This document shows positions 36,251 to 46,700 of a stretch of 64,000 nt of DNA, piece by piece. The notes under the pieces were generated by a model. That model saw only the letters and a list, made by a program, of their open reading frames with translations, had not been told where the DNA came from and did not search any database. The stretch covers positions 231,677-295,676 of the forward strand of contig JAIQFE010000019.1 in the NCBI GenBank assembly GCA_020073445.1, read 5' to 3'. The DNA is from Terriglobia bacterium (GTDB lineage: Bacteria; Acidobacteriota; Terriglobia; Bryobacterales; Bryobacteraceae). The position numbers and the translations under genes were made by a program. The first letter of the stretch is position 1; each line of letters starts with the position of its first letter.

Positions 36251-37129
36251 TCAAGAGTCTGCCCCCACTACTTCCAGGAACGCTTGGGCTGCGTGGCTGA
36301 GAGCCCGGCGGGCCGGATATACCAGCCGGATCTTCCGCTCCACCACCAGCTGCTTGACTTTGATCTCCTTGAGCAAGCCGTGGCGGATCTCCTGCTCCAC
36401 GCACATGCGCGGCAGGAACGCGACGCCTTCATTCCGCTCGACCATCTTGCGGATCGATTCGATGGTCGGCATCTCCACATCCATATTGAGCGGTACTTTG
36501 TGGCGCTGGAATTCACGAATCACCACGCCGCGGTAGGGCGAGACCACATTGTGGGCGATGAACGTCTCTCCGCCCAGTTCTTTGATCGTCACGTGGTCCC
36601 GGTTGGCCAGCTTGTGCTTCGGCGACACGATGAACGAAAGGTGATCGGTGTAAATCACCTGCGAAATCAGGCGCTCGTCTTCCGGGTCGTACGTCAGCAG
36701 CGCCAGTTCCAGTTCCCCATCCACGAGCTGCGAAGGGATCTTGCTCGACTGGCTGCGCCGGACTTGCACCTTGATCTTTGGAAACTTCGCGCGATAGCGC
36801 TCGATGTGATCCAGCAAGTACAAAGTGGAGGACTCGTTCGCGCCGATGGTCAGCCGGCCGGAGGATTTATCCCGCAGTTCGGCCATGGCGTTTTCCAGAT
36901 CGCCCTGCAGGTGCTCGAAGCGGCGGGCGTAATCCAGGACGATCTGGCCGGCGTCGGTCAGGAGCAGGTCCTTGGCCGACCGGTCAATCAGCTTCTCCCC
37001 CATCTCTCCCTCAAGCCGTTGAATCGCAAGGGATATTGCTGGCTGCGTCCGGAGCAGCTTCTCGGCCGCCCGGGAAAAGCTGCGTTCCGTGGCTACGGTC
37101 AGGAACACGCGCAGCGGGTGCAGATCCAT
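36251..37129 (-). CDS. LysR-family transcriptional regulator
   Basis: A 292-residue LTTR. The N-terminal winged HTH (LRVFLTVATERSFSRAAEKLLRTQPAISLAIQRLE) is followed by a periplasmic-binding-like effector domain (GRLTIGANESSTLYLLDHIERYRAKFPKIKVQV). It is divergent from leuA. TATAAT on its own strand (37143-37138) is its likely -10. It may control the leu operon, itself and the downstream rpiB-glyA run, which follows after 23 bases. The effector is unknown. Confidence 0.9.
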   Translation of the reverse strand: MDLHPLRVFLTVATERSFSRAAEKLLRTQPAISLAIQRLEGEMGEKLIDRSAKDLLLTDAGQIVLDYARRFEHLQGDLENAMAELRDKSSGRLTIGANESSTLYLLDHIERYRAKFPKIKVQVRRSQSSKIPSQLVDGELELALLTYDPEDERLISQVIYTDHLSFIVSPKHKLANRDHVTIKELGGETFIAHNVVSPYRGVVIREFQRHKVPLNMDVEMPTIESIRKMVERNEGVAFLPRMCVEQEIRHGLLKEIKVKQLVVERKIRLVYPARRALSHAAQAFLEVVGADS

Positions 37130-37161
37130 AAGTCGATATTATACTACCTTCGAATCTTATT

Positions 37162-37194
37162 GATTTGCCAAATCCATCCTCTGGCCTTGATAAT
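37162..37194 (+). promoter_or_regulatory. leuA promoter with overlapping palindrome (candidate LysR operator)
   Basis: TTGCCA (37165-37170), an 18-base spacer and GATAAT (37189-37194) form a promoter. GATTTG-C-CAAATC (37162-37174) is a perfect 13-base palindrome that covers the -35. GGAGG at 37214-37218 then serves the ATG at 37228. Confidence 0.5.
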
Positions 37195-37227
37195 GTGGTT
37201 ACAGAGCTTTCTTGGAGGCATTTTAGG

Positions 37228-38406
37228 ATGGCCGATCGAGTATATATCTTCGACACCACGTTACGTGACGGGGAGCAATCGCCTGGCTGCAGCATGACCG
37301 TTGCGGAAAAACTCCGCATGGCGGCCAAGCTGGTGGAACTGGGCGTGGATATTCTAGAAGCCGGGTTCCCCATCGCCTCGCAAGGCGATTCCGAGGCGGT
37401 AGATGCCGTGGCCCGCGAATTCCCCTGGGTGAGCGTCGCGGCCCTGGCCCGATCGAACCGTGGCGACATCCTGGCGGCAGCTACTTCGCTCAAGAACGCC
37501 AAGCGTCCTCGCATTCATACCTTCATCGCCACCAGCGACATTCACCTGAAGCACAAGCTCAAGAAATCGCGCCAGCAGGTTCTGGACGAAGCGGTAGCCG
37601 CGGTACGGCTGGCCCGTGAATACTGCGATGACGTGGAGTTCTCGGCCGAAGACGCCACGCGGACCGATCCGGATTATCTGGAGCAAGTAGCACGGGCAGT
37701 AGTTGCCGCCGGCGCGCGAACCGTAAATCTTCCGGACACGGTAGGGTTCTCGATTCCCGAGGAATATCGCGATTTGATTGCGCGAATCGTAAAGGCGTTA
37801 GGAGATTCCGCGGTAGTCAGCGTCCATTGCCATGACGACCTTGGCCTGGCCGTAGCGAATTCGCTGGCGGCGATTCAGGGCGGCGCGCGTCAAATCGAGT
37901 GCACTATTAACGGAATCGGCGAGCGTGCCGGAAACGCCGCGCTGGAAGAGGTCGTCATGGCACTGAACACTCGCCGCGATCGGCTGCCGTTCGAAACCCG
38001 CATCGTGACCGAACATCTCTTCCCGTGCAGCCAGCTGCTCACATCTATCATCACTTTCGGGCCGCAGCCGAACAAAGCCATCGTCGGCGAGAACGCTTTC
38101 GCGCATGAAGCCGGCATTCACCAGGACGGATTCCTCAAAGAGCGGACGACGTACGAAATCATGGATCCGAAGTCGGTGGGCGTGCCCGAGTCGAAACTGG
38201 TGCTCGGCAAGCACAGCGGCCGTCATGCACTGGCCAAGCGCTGCCAGGATCTGGGGATTTCGCTCACCAAAGAGCAGCTCGATACGGTGTACCATCGTTT
38301 TACGGAGTTGGCAGACCGCAAGAAAGGCCTGCGCAACGAAGAAATTCTCGGCTTGGCGCGCGAAGTGGTTGAAGAAACCAAGCAGGCAGGCGTCAGCGCG
38401 AGCTAG
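37228..38406 (+). CDS. leuA: 2-isopropylmalate synthase, short form without the regulatory domain
   Basis: A 392-residue enzyme that condenses acetyl-CoA with 2-oxoisovalerate, the first committed step of leucine synthesis. [16 protein letters not shown], the metal-binding [37 protein letters not shown] and [16 protein letters not shown] are all present. It ends soon after the communication subdomain ([11 protein letters not shown]). Full-length LeuA of about 510-520 aa has a C-terminal leucine-binding domain, which is missing here with no trace in the 35 bases before leuB. Feedback control may be lost or replaced by LysR (inference). Confidence 0.9.
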   Translation: MADRVYIFDTTLRDGEQSPGCSMTVAEKLRMAAKLVELGVDILEAGFPIASQGDSEAVDAVAREFPWVSVAALARSNRGDILAAATSLKNAKRPRIHTFIATSDIHLKHKLKKSRQQVLDEAVAAVRLAREYCDDVEFSAEDATRTDPDYLEQVARAVVAAGARTVNLPDTVGFSIPEEYRDLIARIVKALGDSAVVSVHCHDDLGLAVANSLAAIQGGARQIECTINGIGERAGNAALEEVVMALNTRRDRLPFETRIVTEHLFPCSQLLTSIITFGPQPNKAIVGENAFAHEAGIHQDGFLKERTTYEIMDPKSVGVPESKLVLGKHSGRHALAKRCQDLGISLTKEQLDTVYHRFTELADRKKGLRNEEILGLAREVVEETKQAGVSAS

Positions 38407-38441
38407 GCTGTTCCGGAAACACCACCAAAAACTAGGACTGA

Positions 38442-39494
38442 ATGAATCTAAAGATACTGTTGTTGCCCGGCGACGGGATTGGAACGGAAGTGACCGCAGC
38501 GGCGGTGGAAGTGTTGAAAGCGGTCGGCAAGAAGTTCGGCCATACGCTGGAATTGTCGGAAGGATTGCTGGGCGGCATCGCGATCCACAAAACCGGCACG
38601 CCGTTTCCCAAGGAGACCGAAGAGCTTTGCCAGAAGGCCGACGCGACCCTGATGGGCGCGGTGGGATTGCCGGAGTTCGACGCGGCTCCGCCCAGCCAGC
38701 GTCCTGAAGCGGGACTGCTCGGCATGCGCCGCGTGCTGGACGTGTTCGCAAATCTGCGGCCGGTGCGGACATGGCCCGCGTTGGTGGATTCGTCGCCGCT
38801 CAAGAATCACGTGGTGGAAGGCACGGACATGATCATCGTCCGCGAGTTGACGGGCGGCTTGTATTACGGCCAGCCGCGCGGGATGGACGAGAATCACGGC
38901 TTCAACACCATGTCCTACACGCGCAAGGAAGTGGAGCGCGTCACGCACACCGCGTTCAAGCTGGCGCGGAACCGCCGGAAAAGAGTCACCAGCGTCGACA
39001 AATCGAACGTCCTGGAGGTTTCACAGTTCTGGCGCAAGATCGTCATCGAGGTCGCCAAGAATTATCCCGAGATTCAACTCGAGCACATGCTGGTGGATAA
39101 CGCCGCGATGCAGATGGTGCTGAACCCCCGCCAATTCGACGTGATGCTGACCGAAAATACCTTCGGCGATATCCTTAGTGATGTGGGCGGCATTCTGGCC
39201 GGATCGATCGGCATGCTGCCATCGGCTTCGCTGGGCGAGAAGAAAGGCCTGTACGAGCCGGTGCACGGCTCAGCGCCGGATATCGCGGGGCAGAACAAGG
39301 CCAATCCGCTGGGAGCCATCGGAAGTGTCGCAGCCATGCTCGAATACACCTTCGGGCTGATGAAGGAAGCGAACGCTGTGAACGATGCCATCGGTAAAGT
39401 TCTGGAGTCCGGAAAGGTCACCGCCGACCTGAGACCGAAGGGCAAGCCTGCGACGACCACGGAAGTCGGACAAGCCGTCAGCGCAGCGCTTTAA
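38442..39494 (+). CDS. leuB: 3-isopropylmalate dehydrogenase
   Basis: A 350-residue NAD enzyme. LLPGDGIGTEVTAAAVEVL starts the chain. RELTGGLYYGQPRG is the substrate segment, VDKSNVLEVSQFWRKI holds the catalytic Lys, and ENTFGDILSDVGGILAGSIGMLPSASLG and PVHGSAPDIAGQNKANPLGAI bind metal and NAD. It performs oxidative decarboxylation to 2-oxoisocaproate. It is the second gene of leuABCD. Confidence 0.96.
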   Translation: MNLKILLLPGDGIGTEVTAAAVEVLKAVGKKFGHTLELSEGLLGGIAIHKTGTPFPKETEELCQKADATLMGAVGLPEFDAAPPSQRPEAGLLGMRRVLDVFANLRPVRTWPALVDSSPLKNHVVEGTDMIIVRELTGGLYYGQPRGMDENHGFNTMSYTRKEVERVTHTAFKLARNRRKRVTSVDKSNVLEVSQFWRKIVIEVAKNYPEIQLEHMLVDNAAMQMVLNPRQFDVMLTENTFGDILSDVGGILAGSIGMLPSASLGEKKGLYEPVHGSAPDIAGQNKANPLGAIGSVAAMLEYTFGLMKEANAVNDAIGKVLESGKVTADLRPKGKPATTTEVGQAVSAAL

Positions 39495-39524
39495 GTAAGA
39501 GCCACGGTATAAGGAAGAGGTTTT

Positions 39525-40928
39525 ATGAAACCGCGTACGATCGTAGAAAAAATCTGGGATAGCCATGTGGTCGCCGAGAAGCCGGGAGCGCCCGCGCTGC
39601 TCTACATCGACCTGCATCTCACGCATGAAGTGACTTCGCCGCAGGCATTTTCGATGCTGCGGGAGCGCGGTCTCAAAGTCCGCCGGCCGGATCTGACCAT
39701 CGCCACCATGGATCACAGCACGCCGACCACGTCGCGCGATCTGCCGATGCTCGATACCGTCGGCAAGGCGCAGCTGGATCAGATGGAAAAGAACTGCAAG
39801 GATTTCGGGATTCGCCTGTACGATCTAAAAACCACCAAGCAGGGGATCGTGCACGTGATCGGACCCGAGCAGGGACTTACCCAGCCCGGCATGACCATCG
39901 TCTGCGGCGACAGCCACACGGCGACGCACGGAGCATTCGGTGCATTGGCGTTCGGGATCGGAACCAGCCAGGTGGGGCACGTGTTCGCCACGCAGTGCCT
40001 GCTGCAGACGCCATCGAAGTCCTATGCGATTCGCGTCGAGGGTGCGCTCAAGCCGGGCGTGTCCGCCAAGGACATTATTCTGGCGGTGATCGCGAAGATC
40101 GGCATCGGCGGCGGCACCGGAACTGTATTCGAGTATCAGGGTTCGACGATCCGTTCGCTCTCGATGGAAGAGCGCATGACGATCTGCAACATGTCGATCG
40201 AAGGCGGTGCGCGTGCCGGTCTGGTCGCGCCCGACGATACGACTTACCAATACATCAACGGCCGCGAGTTTGCGCCGAAGGGCGCCGACTGGGACGCGGC
40301 TCTGGCACGCTGGAAGCAGCTCCCGACAGATCAGGGCGCGCAGTACGCGAAAGAATTGACGCTCGACGCCAGCACGCTCGAACCGATGGTGACGTTTGGA
40401 ACGAATCCCGGCATGGGCATCCCGATCTCGGGCTCGATCCCCGATCCGGCCTCGATGTCCGACCCGATCGAGAAATCGGATTTGATCAAGGCCTTGAAGT
40501 ATATGGATCTTGAGCCCGGGAGACAGCTCAAGGGGCACAAGATCGACGTGGTGTTCGTCGGAAGCTGTACCAACTCCCGCATTTCGGATCTGCGCGCAGC
40601 GGCCAGTGTCATGAAAGGCCGCAAAGTGAATCCCAGCGTGCGCATGCTGGTGGTGCCCGGATCGATGCAAGTGAAGAAGCAGGCGGAAGCTGAGGGTCTG
40701 GACAAGATCTTCCGCGAAGCCGGCGCCGATTTCCGTGAAGCCGGCTGCTCCATGTGCCTTGCGATGAACGGCGATCAGCTGGAGCCCGGCGAGTACAGCG
40801 TTTCCACCAGCAATCGGAACTTCGAAGGCCGGCAGGGAAAGGGCGGCCGGACTTTCCTGGCGAGCCCGCTGACGGCGGCGGCATCGGCTGTGACCGGCGT
40901 CGTGACGGACGTTCGGACATTGCTGTAA
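39525..40928 (+). CDS. leuC: 3-isopropylmalate dehydratase large subunit
   Basis: A 467-residue aconitase-fold protein. [27 protein letters not shown] is diagnostic. The [4Fe-4S] Cys ligands lie in [18 protein letters not shown] and in [12 protein letters not shown] (C-x-x-C). It works with LeuD to isomerise 2-isopropylmalate to 3-isopropylmalate. Length is typical, and the gene lies between leuB and leuD. Confidence 0.96.
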   Translation: MKPRTIVEKIWDSHVVAEKPGAPALLYIDLHLTHEVTSPQAFSMLRERGLKVRRPDLTIATMDHSTPTTSRDLPMLDTVGKAQLDQMEKNCKDFGIRLYDLKTTKQGIVHVIGPEQGLTQPGMTIVCGDSHTATHGAFGALAFGIGTSQVGHVFATQCLLQTPSKSYAIRVEGALKPGVSAKDIILAVIAKIGIGGGTGTVFEYQGSTIRSLSMEERMTICNMSIEGGARAGLVAPDDTTYQYINGREFAPKGADWDAALARWKQLPTDQGAQYAKELTLDASTLEPMVTFGTNPGMGIPISGSIPDPASMSDPIEKSDLIKALKYMDLEPGRQLKGHKIDVVFVGSCTNSRISDLRAAASVMKGRKVNPSVRMLVVPGSMQVKKQAEAEGLDKIFREAGADFREAGCSMCLAMNGDQLEPGEYSVSTSNRNFEGRQGKGGRTFLASPLTAAASAVTGVVTDVRTLL

Positions 40929-41011
40929 CCGCTCGATGACTCTCGCAGCTCGGAAAGAATGTCTGACAGAGCCGCGACAGTTATGGAGCGGTCATAAAGG
41001 GGACTTTTAAA

Positions 41012-41605
41012 ATGAAACTCGAAAAGATCGAAAGCAAAATTGCCGTTCTGCCTGTCGACAACATCGATACGGATCAGATCATCCCGGCGCGCTACCTCAA
41101 GTCGATCTCAAAAGAAGGCTTGGGCGAAGGATTGTTCCGCGACTGGCGTCTGAACGCCGATGGGACTCCTAAAGCGGATTTCGTTCTCAACAAGCCGGAA
41201 GCGAAGGGCGTCCAGATTCTAGTGACCGGCGATAACTTCGGCTGCGGCAGCTCGCGCGAGCATGCTCCGTGGGCGCTGGTGCAGAACGGGATTCATGCCG
41301 TGATCAGCACGTCCTTCGCGGATATCTTCAAGGGCAATGCTCTGAAGAACCAGCTTCTGCCGGTGGTGGTTCCCGCCGACGCGCATGCCGAGCTGCTGAA
41401 ATCGCCCTGGGCCACAGTGAAGATCGACTTGGTTGCGCAGACGGTCACACTGCCCAGCGGACGCGCGGTCGAGTTTCCTATCGATGCTTTCGCCAAGACG
41501 TGCCTGGTGGAAGGCGTCGACGAACTGGGCTATATGATCCAGCAGGAACCGGCCATCGCGGCGTTCGAGGCCAAGCGTGTTGGTTCTGTCAATACTCTGC
41601 GGTAA
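41012..41605 (+). CDS. leuD: 3-isopropylmalate dehydratase small subunit
   Basis: A 197-residue swivelling-domain subunit. [18 protein letters not shown] and [34 protein letters not shown] are the family marks. It pairs with LeuC. It is the final leu gene. The 83-base gap before it holds AAAGGGGAC as a ribosome site but no clear new promoter. Confidence 0.95.
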   Translation: MKLEKIESKIAVLPVDNIDTDQIIPARYLKSISKEGLGEGLFRDWRLNADGTPKADFVLNKPEAKGVQILVTGDNFGCGSSREHAPWALVQNGIHAVISTSFADIFKGNALKNQLLPVVVPADAHAELLKSPWATVKIDLVAQTVTLPSGRAVEFPIDAFAKTCLVEGVDELGYMIQQEPAIAAFEAKRVGSVNTLR

Positions 41606-41638
41606 CATCGCAACAGTCCCTGAGGGAGGGACACTACC

Positions 41639-41956
41639 ATGCGAATGTTACTGAGAGCAGTTCTTCCGATTGAACCTGCGAACACCATGGTTCGGAACGG
41701 GACCTTGGGATCCACGATTCAGAAGATCCTAGCCGACCTGAAACCGGAAGCCGCTTATTTCGTCGCCACCGATAGCGGCGAGCGTTGCGGGGTCATCGTC
41801 TTCGACATGAAAGAGTCTTCCGAGCTTCCGAAGGTCGCGGAACCGTGGTTCCTGGCGTTCAATGCCCACGTCACGGTGAGGCCGGCAATGAATCCCCAGG
41901 ATCTGGCTGCGGCCGGGCCGGGGTTCGAGCGCGCGATCAAAGAGTTTGGCAAATGA
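41639..41956 (+). CDS. Small cytosolic protein, unknown function (DUF3303-like?)
   Basis: A 105-residue protein with no signal. AAYFVATDSGERCGVIVFDMKESSELPKVAEPWFLAFNAHVTVRPAMNPQDLAAA suggests a ferredoxin-like dimeric alpha-beta barrel fold. This resembles DUF3303-type proteins, a match I cannot confirm. GAGGGAGG lies 8 bases before the ATG. It follows leuD by 33 bases and is in the same orientation as the SagB-like gene. Confidence 0.62.
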   Translation: MRMLLRAVLPIEPANTMVRNGTLGSTIQKILADLKPEAAYFVATDSGERCGVIVFDMKESSELPKVAEPWFLAFNAHVTVRPAMNPQDLAAAGPGFERAIKEFGK

Positions 41957-41980
41957 CTAATTCCTGAAGTCATGGCCTGA

Positions 41981-43393
41981 ATGGCCATGACGTGGCGCGA
42001 CTATCACGAAGCTACCAAGCACAGCGTTGAGTCGTTAAGGCGAACACCGCACGTCCTGCATTGGGAGAACATGCCCGATCCATTTCGTCACTACGAGGGC
42101 GTGCCGGTGCTCGACCTGCCGGCCGATCCGCCAGCGCCAGGAGCCTCCGCATTACCCGCGGATGGCGCGTCGTTTCTTTCGCAGCTGCTCTACCATTCCG
42201 CTGCGATTAGCGCGACCAAACTCGTCCCCTCCACCGGATTCCGATACGCGCTCCGAGTGAATCCGTCGTCAGGAAATCTGCACCCGACCGAATTTCACTT
42301 CACGACGCGAGGCTTGAAAGACTGGCCCGACGGCCTCTATCACTACCGTCCTTCTTCTCACATGGCCGAGCAGCGGGCGATTGGCGAGTTCGGAATCGCG
42401 GGCAGCGCCGCGCCGATCGTTTTTATCCTGACCAGCATCGCGTGGCGCGAGGAGTGGAAGTACCGCGACCGCGCTTATCGATACTGCCTCCACGATATCG
42501 GGCATGCCTGGCAATCTCTCGCGCTCGCCGCGGAAGCCATGGGATGTGACAGCACGGCGATCGTCGATTTCCCGGACGATGAAGTAGCGCGGATCCTTCG
42601 GCTCAACGAGGATGAATGGCCGATGCTCATTCTCGAACTCCGCGGAAGCTCCATTCCCATGAGCGAACCGGAGACCTCCGATACCGTTTGGTACGGCGGA
42701 ACGGCGAATCAGCTCTCGAAGGAGACGATCGCGTACCCGCGTATCGATGCAATTCACGCCGCCACAAAGCGGGTCGTCAATTCCGCAGTCGAACCGGCTC
42801 CGAACGGCTCGGGTGAGATCAAGCTGCCGTTACCCGCCCAGTCGACACGATCATTTGGAGAAGTTGTCCGTAGCCGGCGGTCGGCGCTCGACTTCGTGGG
42901 CGGCACGCGATCGATGACGCTGCCGCAGCTCTCGGCCGTTCTCGAAGCGGCAAGGCCGCTACTGGCCTTCGTCCAACTGTATCTATACGTCCACCGCGTC
43001 GAAGGCCTTGCGCCCGGCGTGTATCGATTCTGGCCCGATCAATCCGAACTGGAGCTAATCAAGACCGGCGACCAGCGCGTCGTCGCCGCCGGTTTGAGCC
43101 TCGGGCAGGATCTCGCGGGGAACGCATGCGTGGCGTTCTCGATGATCGGCGATCTCGAACGTGCCGCCCGCGCACATGGCGACCGCGGCTATCGCTACGT
43201 CTATTTCGAAGCCGGCGCCGTCGGTCACCGCTTCTATCTCGCTGCGCAAGCGCTGGGGTTGGGAGCCACCGGCATCGGAGCATTCTACGATGAAGAAGTG
43301 CATCGCTATCTCCATGTGACGCCCGATCAGGGGCAAGTGGTATACCACTTCGCGATCGGTTATCCGGTTCCCGATCCTCGCCTTCAGGCCTGA
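41981..43393 (+). CDS. SagB/ThcOx-type FMN dehydrogenase, tandem nitroreductase fold
   Basis: A 470-residue protein made of two nitroreductase-like halves. The first (about 60-240) has YHSAAISATK and RVNPSSGNLHPTEFHFT, an FMN-phosphate segment. The second (about 285-465) has RRSALDFVGGTRSMTLPQLSAVL and GLGATGIGAFYDEEVHRYL. SagB-type enzymes oxidise azolines in peptide natural products, but no YcaO, protease or precursor gene is nearby. A free-standing redox role is equally likely. Location is cytosolic. Confidence 0.82.
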   Translation: MAMTWRDYHEATKHSVESLRRTPHVLHWENMPDPFRHYEGVPVLDLPADPPAPGASALPADGASFLSQLLYHSAAISATKLVPSTGFRYALRVNPSSGNLHPTEFHFTTRGLKDWPDGLYHYRPSSHMAEQRAIGEFGIAGSAAPIVFILTSIAWREEWKYRDRAYRYCLHDIGHAWQSLALAAEAMGCDSTAIVDFPDDEVARILRLNEDEWPMLILELRGSSIPMSEPETSDTVWYGGTANQLSKETIAYPRIDAIHAATKRVVNSAVEPAPNGSGEIKLPLPAQSTRSFGEVVRSRRSALDFVGGTRSMTLPQLSAVLEAARPLLAFVQLYLYVHRVEGLAPGVYRFWPDQSELELIKTGDQRVVAAGLSLGQDLAGNACVAFSMIGDLERAARAHGDRGYRYVYFEAGAVGHRFYLAAQALGLGATGIGAFYDEEVHRYLHVTPDQGQVVYHFAIGYPVPDPRLQA

Positions 43394-43400
43394 CATCCCA

Positions 43401-43691
43401 ATGGTCGGGATTCTGGTACACGGCGACAATCACTTCATCGTGCGAGGGCCGTTGCCCGACCGGGAGACCGCGCTCGCGCTCGTCCGCCACTGGTCTCTAA
43501 TCGAGATCGGGGCGACCACGCCGCCTGCACTGGCTGAATGGCAAATTGTCATTCGCGAATTTCGAGAGAACCTGGAATGGGCCGTCGTGGTGCCGAGCGA
43601 CTCTGAGACGTCTCCCGCGGTAACAACGTTGCTCGGGGAGCTGGCTGCCCGGGGAATCGCCATCCATAACTCCAGATTGCTACGATGGTAA
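43401..43691 (+). CDS. Small protein, unknown function, next to SagB-like gene
   Basis: A 96-residue protein (start MVGILVHGDNHFIVRGPLPDRETALALVRHW). No signal, helix or motif was recognised. VHGDNHFIVRGPLPD and WAVVVPSDSE suggest a small alpha/beta fold. It begins 7 bases after the SagB-like stop and so is very probably co-translated with it. Its base use matches its neighbours. Confidence 0.6.
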   Translation: MVGILVHGDNHFIVRGPLPDRETALALVRHWSLIEIGATTPPALAEWQIVIREFRENLEWAVVVPSDSETSPAVTTLLGELAARGIAIHNSRLLRW

Positions 43692-43729
43692 GCGTTTCCG
43701 AATAGGGACCCAAGTCAGGTAATAAGTCT

Positions 43730-46700
43730 ATGTGGATCGTCAGGTTAGCGTTACGCCGTCCCTATACATTCGTCGTGATGGCGGTATTAATTGCCATCCT
43801 GGGCGGCGTCGCCATCGCGACCATGCCGGTCGATATTTTCCCGTACATCGACATCCCCATCGTCAGCATCGTGTGGCAGTACAACGGGCTTACTCCGGAA
43901 GAGATGGAGAGCCGCATTGTCACGAATTTCGAGCGCGCGCTTACTTCGAACGTCACCGATATCGAGCACATCGAGTCGCAGTCCTACCAGACGGTAGCGG
44001 TCGTCAGGGTCTATTTTCACCAGAACGCGCAGGTGGATCTGGCGCTGGCGCAGATCGTGACGCAGTGCCAGGTGCAAGTCCGCAACATGCCGCCTGGCAC
44101 ATTTCCACCGCAGGTTCTCAAATACGATGCGGCCAGCGTTCCCATCCTGCAACTCGGCTTGAGTAGCAAGACGCTGACCGAGCAGGAAATCTTCGATCTG
44201 GGGAATAATTTCATTCGGACCCCTCTTGCCACGGTTCAGGGAGCGAACGTTTCCTACCCCTTTGGCGGCAAGAACCGCCAGATCATGGTGGATCTGAATC
44301 TCGATGAGTTGTACGCGAAGCAGCTCTCGCCCATGGACGTTTCGAATGCGCTGAATCTTCAAAACCTGATCCTGCCCGCGGGCACCGCGAAGTTCGCGCA
44401 AACCGAGTATCCGATACGCCTGAACAGTAGTCCTTCCGCAGTTTCGGAGTTTAACAACCTGCCGATCAAGACCGTCAACGGCGCGACCATTTACATGAAA
44501 GACGTGGCCACGGTTCACGATGGCTTCGTGCCGCAGCAGAACATCGTCCGCACGAACGGCTCGCGCGGCGTGCTGCTGACCGTGACCCGCAACGGCAAGG
44601 CTTCGACGCTGGCGATCGTCGACGCGGTCAAAAACGCGCTGCCTAAGATTCTGGCGACGATGCCGCCCGCGCTCAAATTATCCGTGTTCGGCGATCAATC
44701 GCTGTTCGTCCGCTCGGCGATCGGGGGAGTCCTGCGCGAGACGCTGATCGCGGCGTTTCTGACGGGGTCCGTCATCCTGCTGTTCCTGGGAAGCTGGCGC
44801 AGCACGATGATCGTGTGGATCTCGATTCCGCTTTCCATTCTGACGTCGCTCTGCATCCTCAGCCTGCTGGGGCAAACCGTGAACGTGATGACGCTGGGCG
44901 GTCTGGCGTTGGCCGTCGGCATCCTGGTGGACGACGCGACGGTGGAGATCGAGAACACGCATCGCAACCTCGGTATGCGGAAGCCTTTGGTCCGCGCGGT
45001 GCTGGATGGAGCGTCGCAGATCGCGATCCCGACGCTGGTTTCGACGTTGTCCATCTGCATCGTGTTCGTTCCGGTGCTGCTGCTTTCGGGAACGGCACGG
45101 TATTTGTTTACGCCGCTGGCGATGGCCGTAGTCTTCGCGATGCTTGCGTCTTATTTGTTGTCGCGAACCTTGGTCCCGACCATGGTGCATCACTTGCTCC
45201 GATCAGAAGCCGCGATCTATCAGGCCGGAGGCCATGGTGGCAAAGGCATTCTGTGGAGCGTTCACCGTGGCGCGAATTCCCTCTTCGAGCGCCTGCGCTA
45301 CCGCTACACCGGCCTGCTCGATTTCTCGCTAAGGCATCGCGGACCCGTTCTGATCCTATTTCTGTCGATCTCTTTTGGTTCCCTCTGGCTGGCGCGGCTC
45401 GTCGGCCGAGACTTCTTCCCCAGCGTGGACGCCGGTCAGTTGCGCCTGCACGCCCGCAGTGCGCCCGGCACACGCATCGAACAGACCGAATTCCGCTTCG
45501 CCGATGTGGAGCAGGAGATCCGCAGAGCACTTCCTGCCGGCGAGATCGACACGATCATCGATAACATCGGCATCCCGAATGCCTGGGGCAGCATCGCGCA
45601 AGGCGACGTGCCGAATATCGCGGCGACCGACGGAGAAATCCTGATTTCGCTGAATCGCGAGAAGCACGGACCGGTACGGGATTACGAAATCCTGCTTCGC
45701 AAGCGCCTCAACCAGCGATTTCCCGATATGGCGTTCTTCTTCGAGCCCGCCAACATCACCAACCAGATTCTGAATTTCGGTTTGCCCGCGCCCATCGACT
45801 TGCAGGTGGTGGGACGGGACGCTCCCGGTAACTACAAGATCGCGCAGCGGCTCCGGGACCGGATCGCGCGCATCCCGGGCGCGGCGGACGTCCATATTCA
45901 CCAGGTTTTCAGCCAACCGCAGTTCAATGTGAACGTAGACAGGGTGAAGGCCGGGCAACTTGGCCTGACGCAGCGCGACGTCACCGGCAGCATGCTGATT
46001 TCGCTCAGCGGAAACAATCAGGTCGCTCCGAATTTCTGGCTGAACCCGGCCAACGGCGTCAGCTACAACGTAGGCGTGCAGACCTCCCAATACCGCATCG
46101 ATTCGATGGACGAGCTGCTGCGCACGCCGATCACCGCGGCCAGCAACGCCATAAATACGACGACAACAGGCTCGCTGGCGGGCGTGGCTATGACGGGGAA
46201 CGCTTCGGTAAGTTCCTCGCCAAGCGGCGCATCGCAGGCCTACGGGAACCCCGGAGCGATTCCGAACGGCACCCAGCTTCTCTCCAACCTGGTGGATGTC
46301 GAACGCAGCTACGGTCCCGTGATCGTCAATCACTACAACGTCGCCCCGGTCTTCGATGTGTACGCCAACGTCGATCGCCGCGATCTGGGCAGCGTCGGCA
46401 GCGAAGTCGAGAAGATTATGCAGGACGAGCAGGGCCACTTGCCCCGCGGGACCACGTTCAGCCTGCGCGGCGAGTACGAGACGATGCAGACGTCGTTCGT
46501 CCGGCTCGGGCTGGGGATGATCTTCGCCGTCGTACTGGTGTATCTCTTGATGGCCGTGAATTTCCAATCCTGGCTCGATCCGTTCATTATTCTGACCGCG
46601 CTGCCGGGTGCGATCGCGGGGATCCTATGGATGCTGTTCGTCACGGGCACCACGCTCAGTGTCCCGTCGCTGATGGGCTCGATCATGTGCGTCGGCGTCG

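Noticed and set aside
41981..43691. SagB-like gene as part of an azole peptide cluster
   Set aside because: No YcaO, leader-peptide precursor, protease or exporter is nearby, so a natural-product cluster cannot be claimed.
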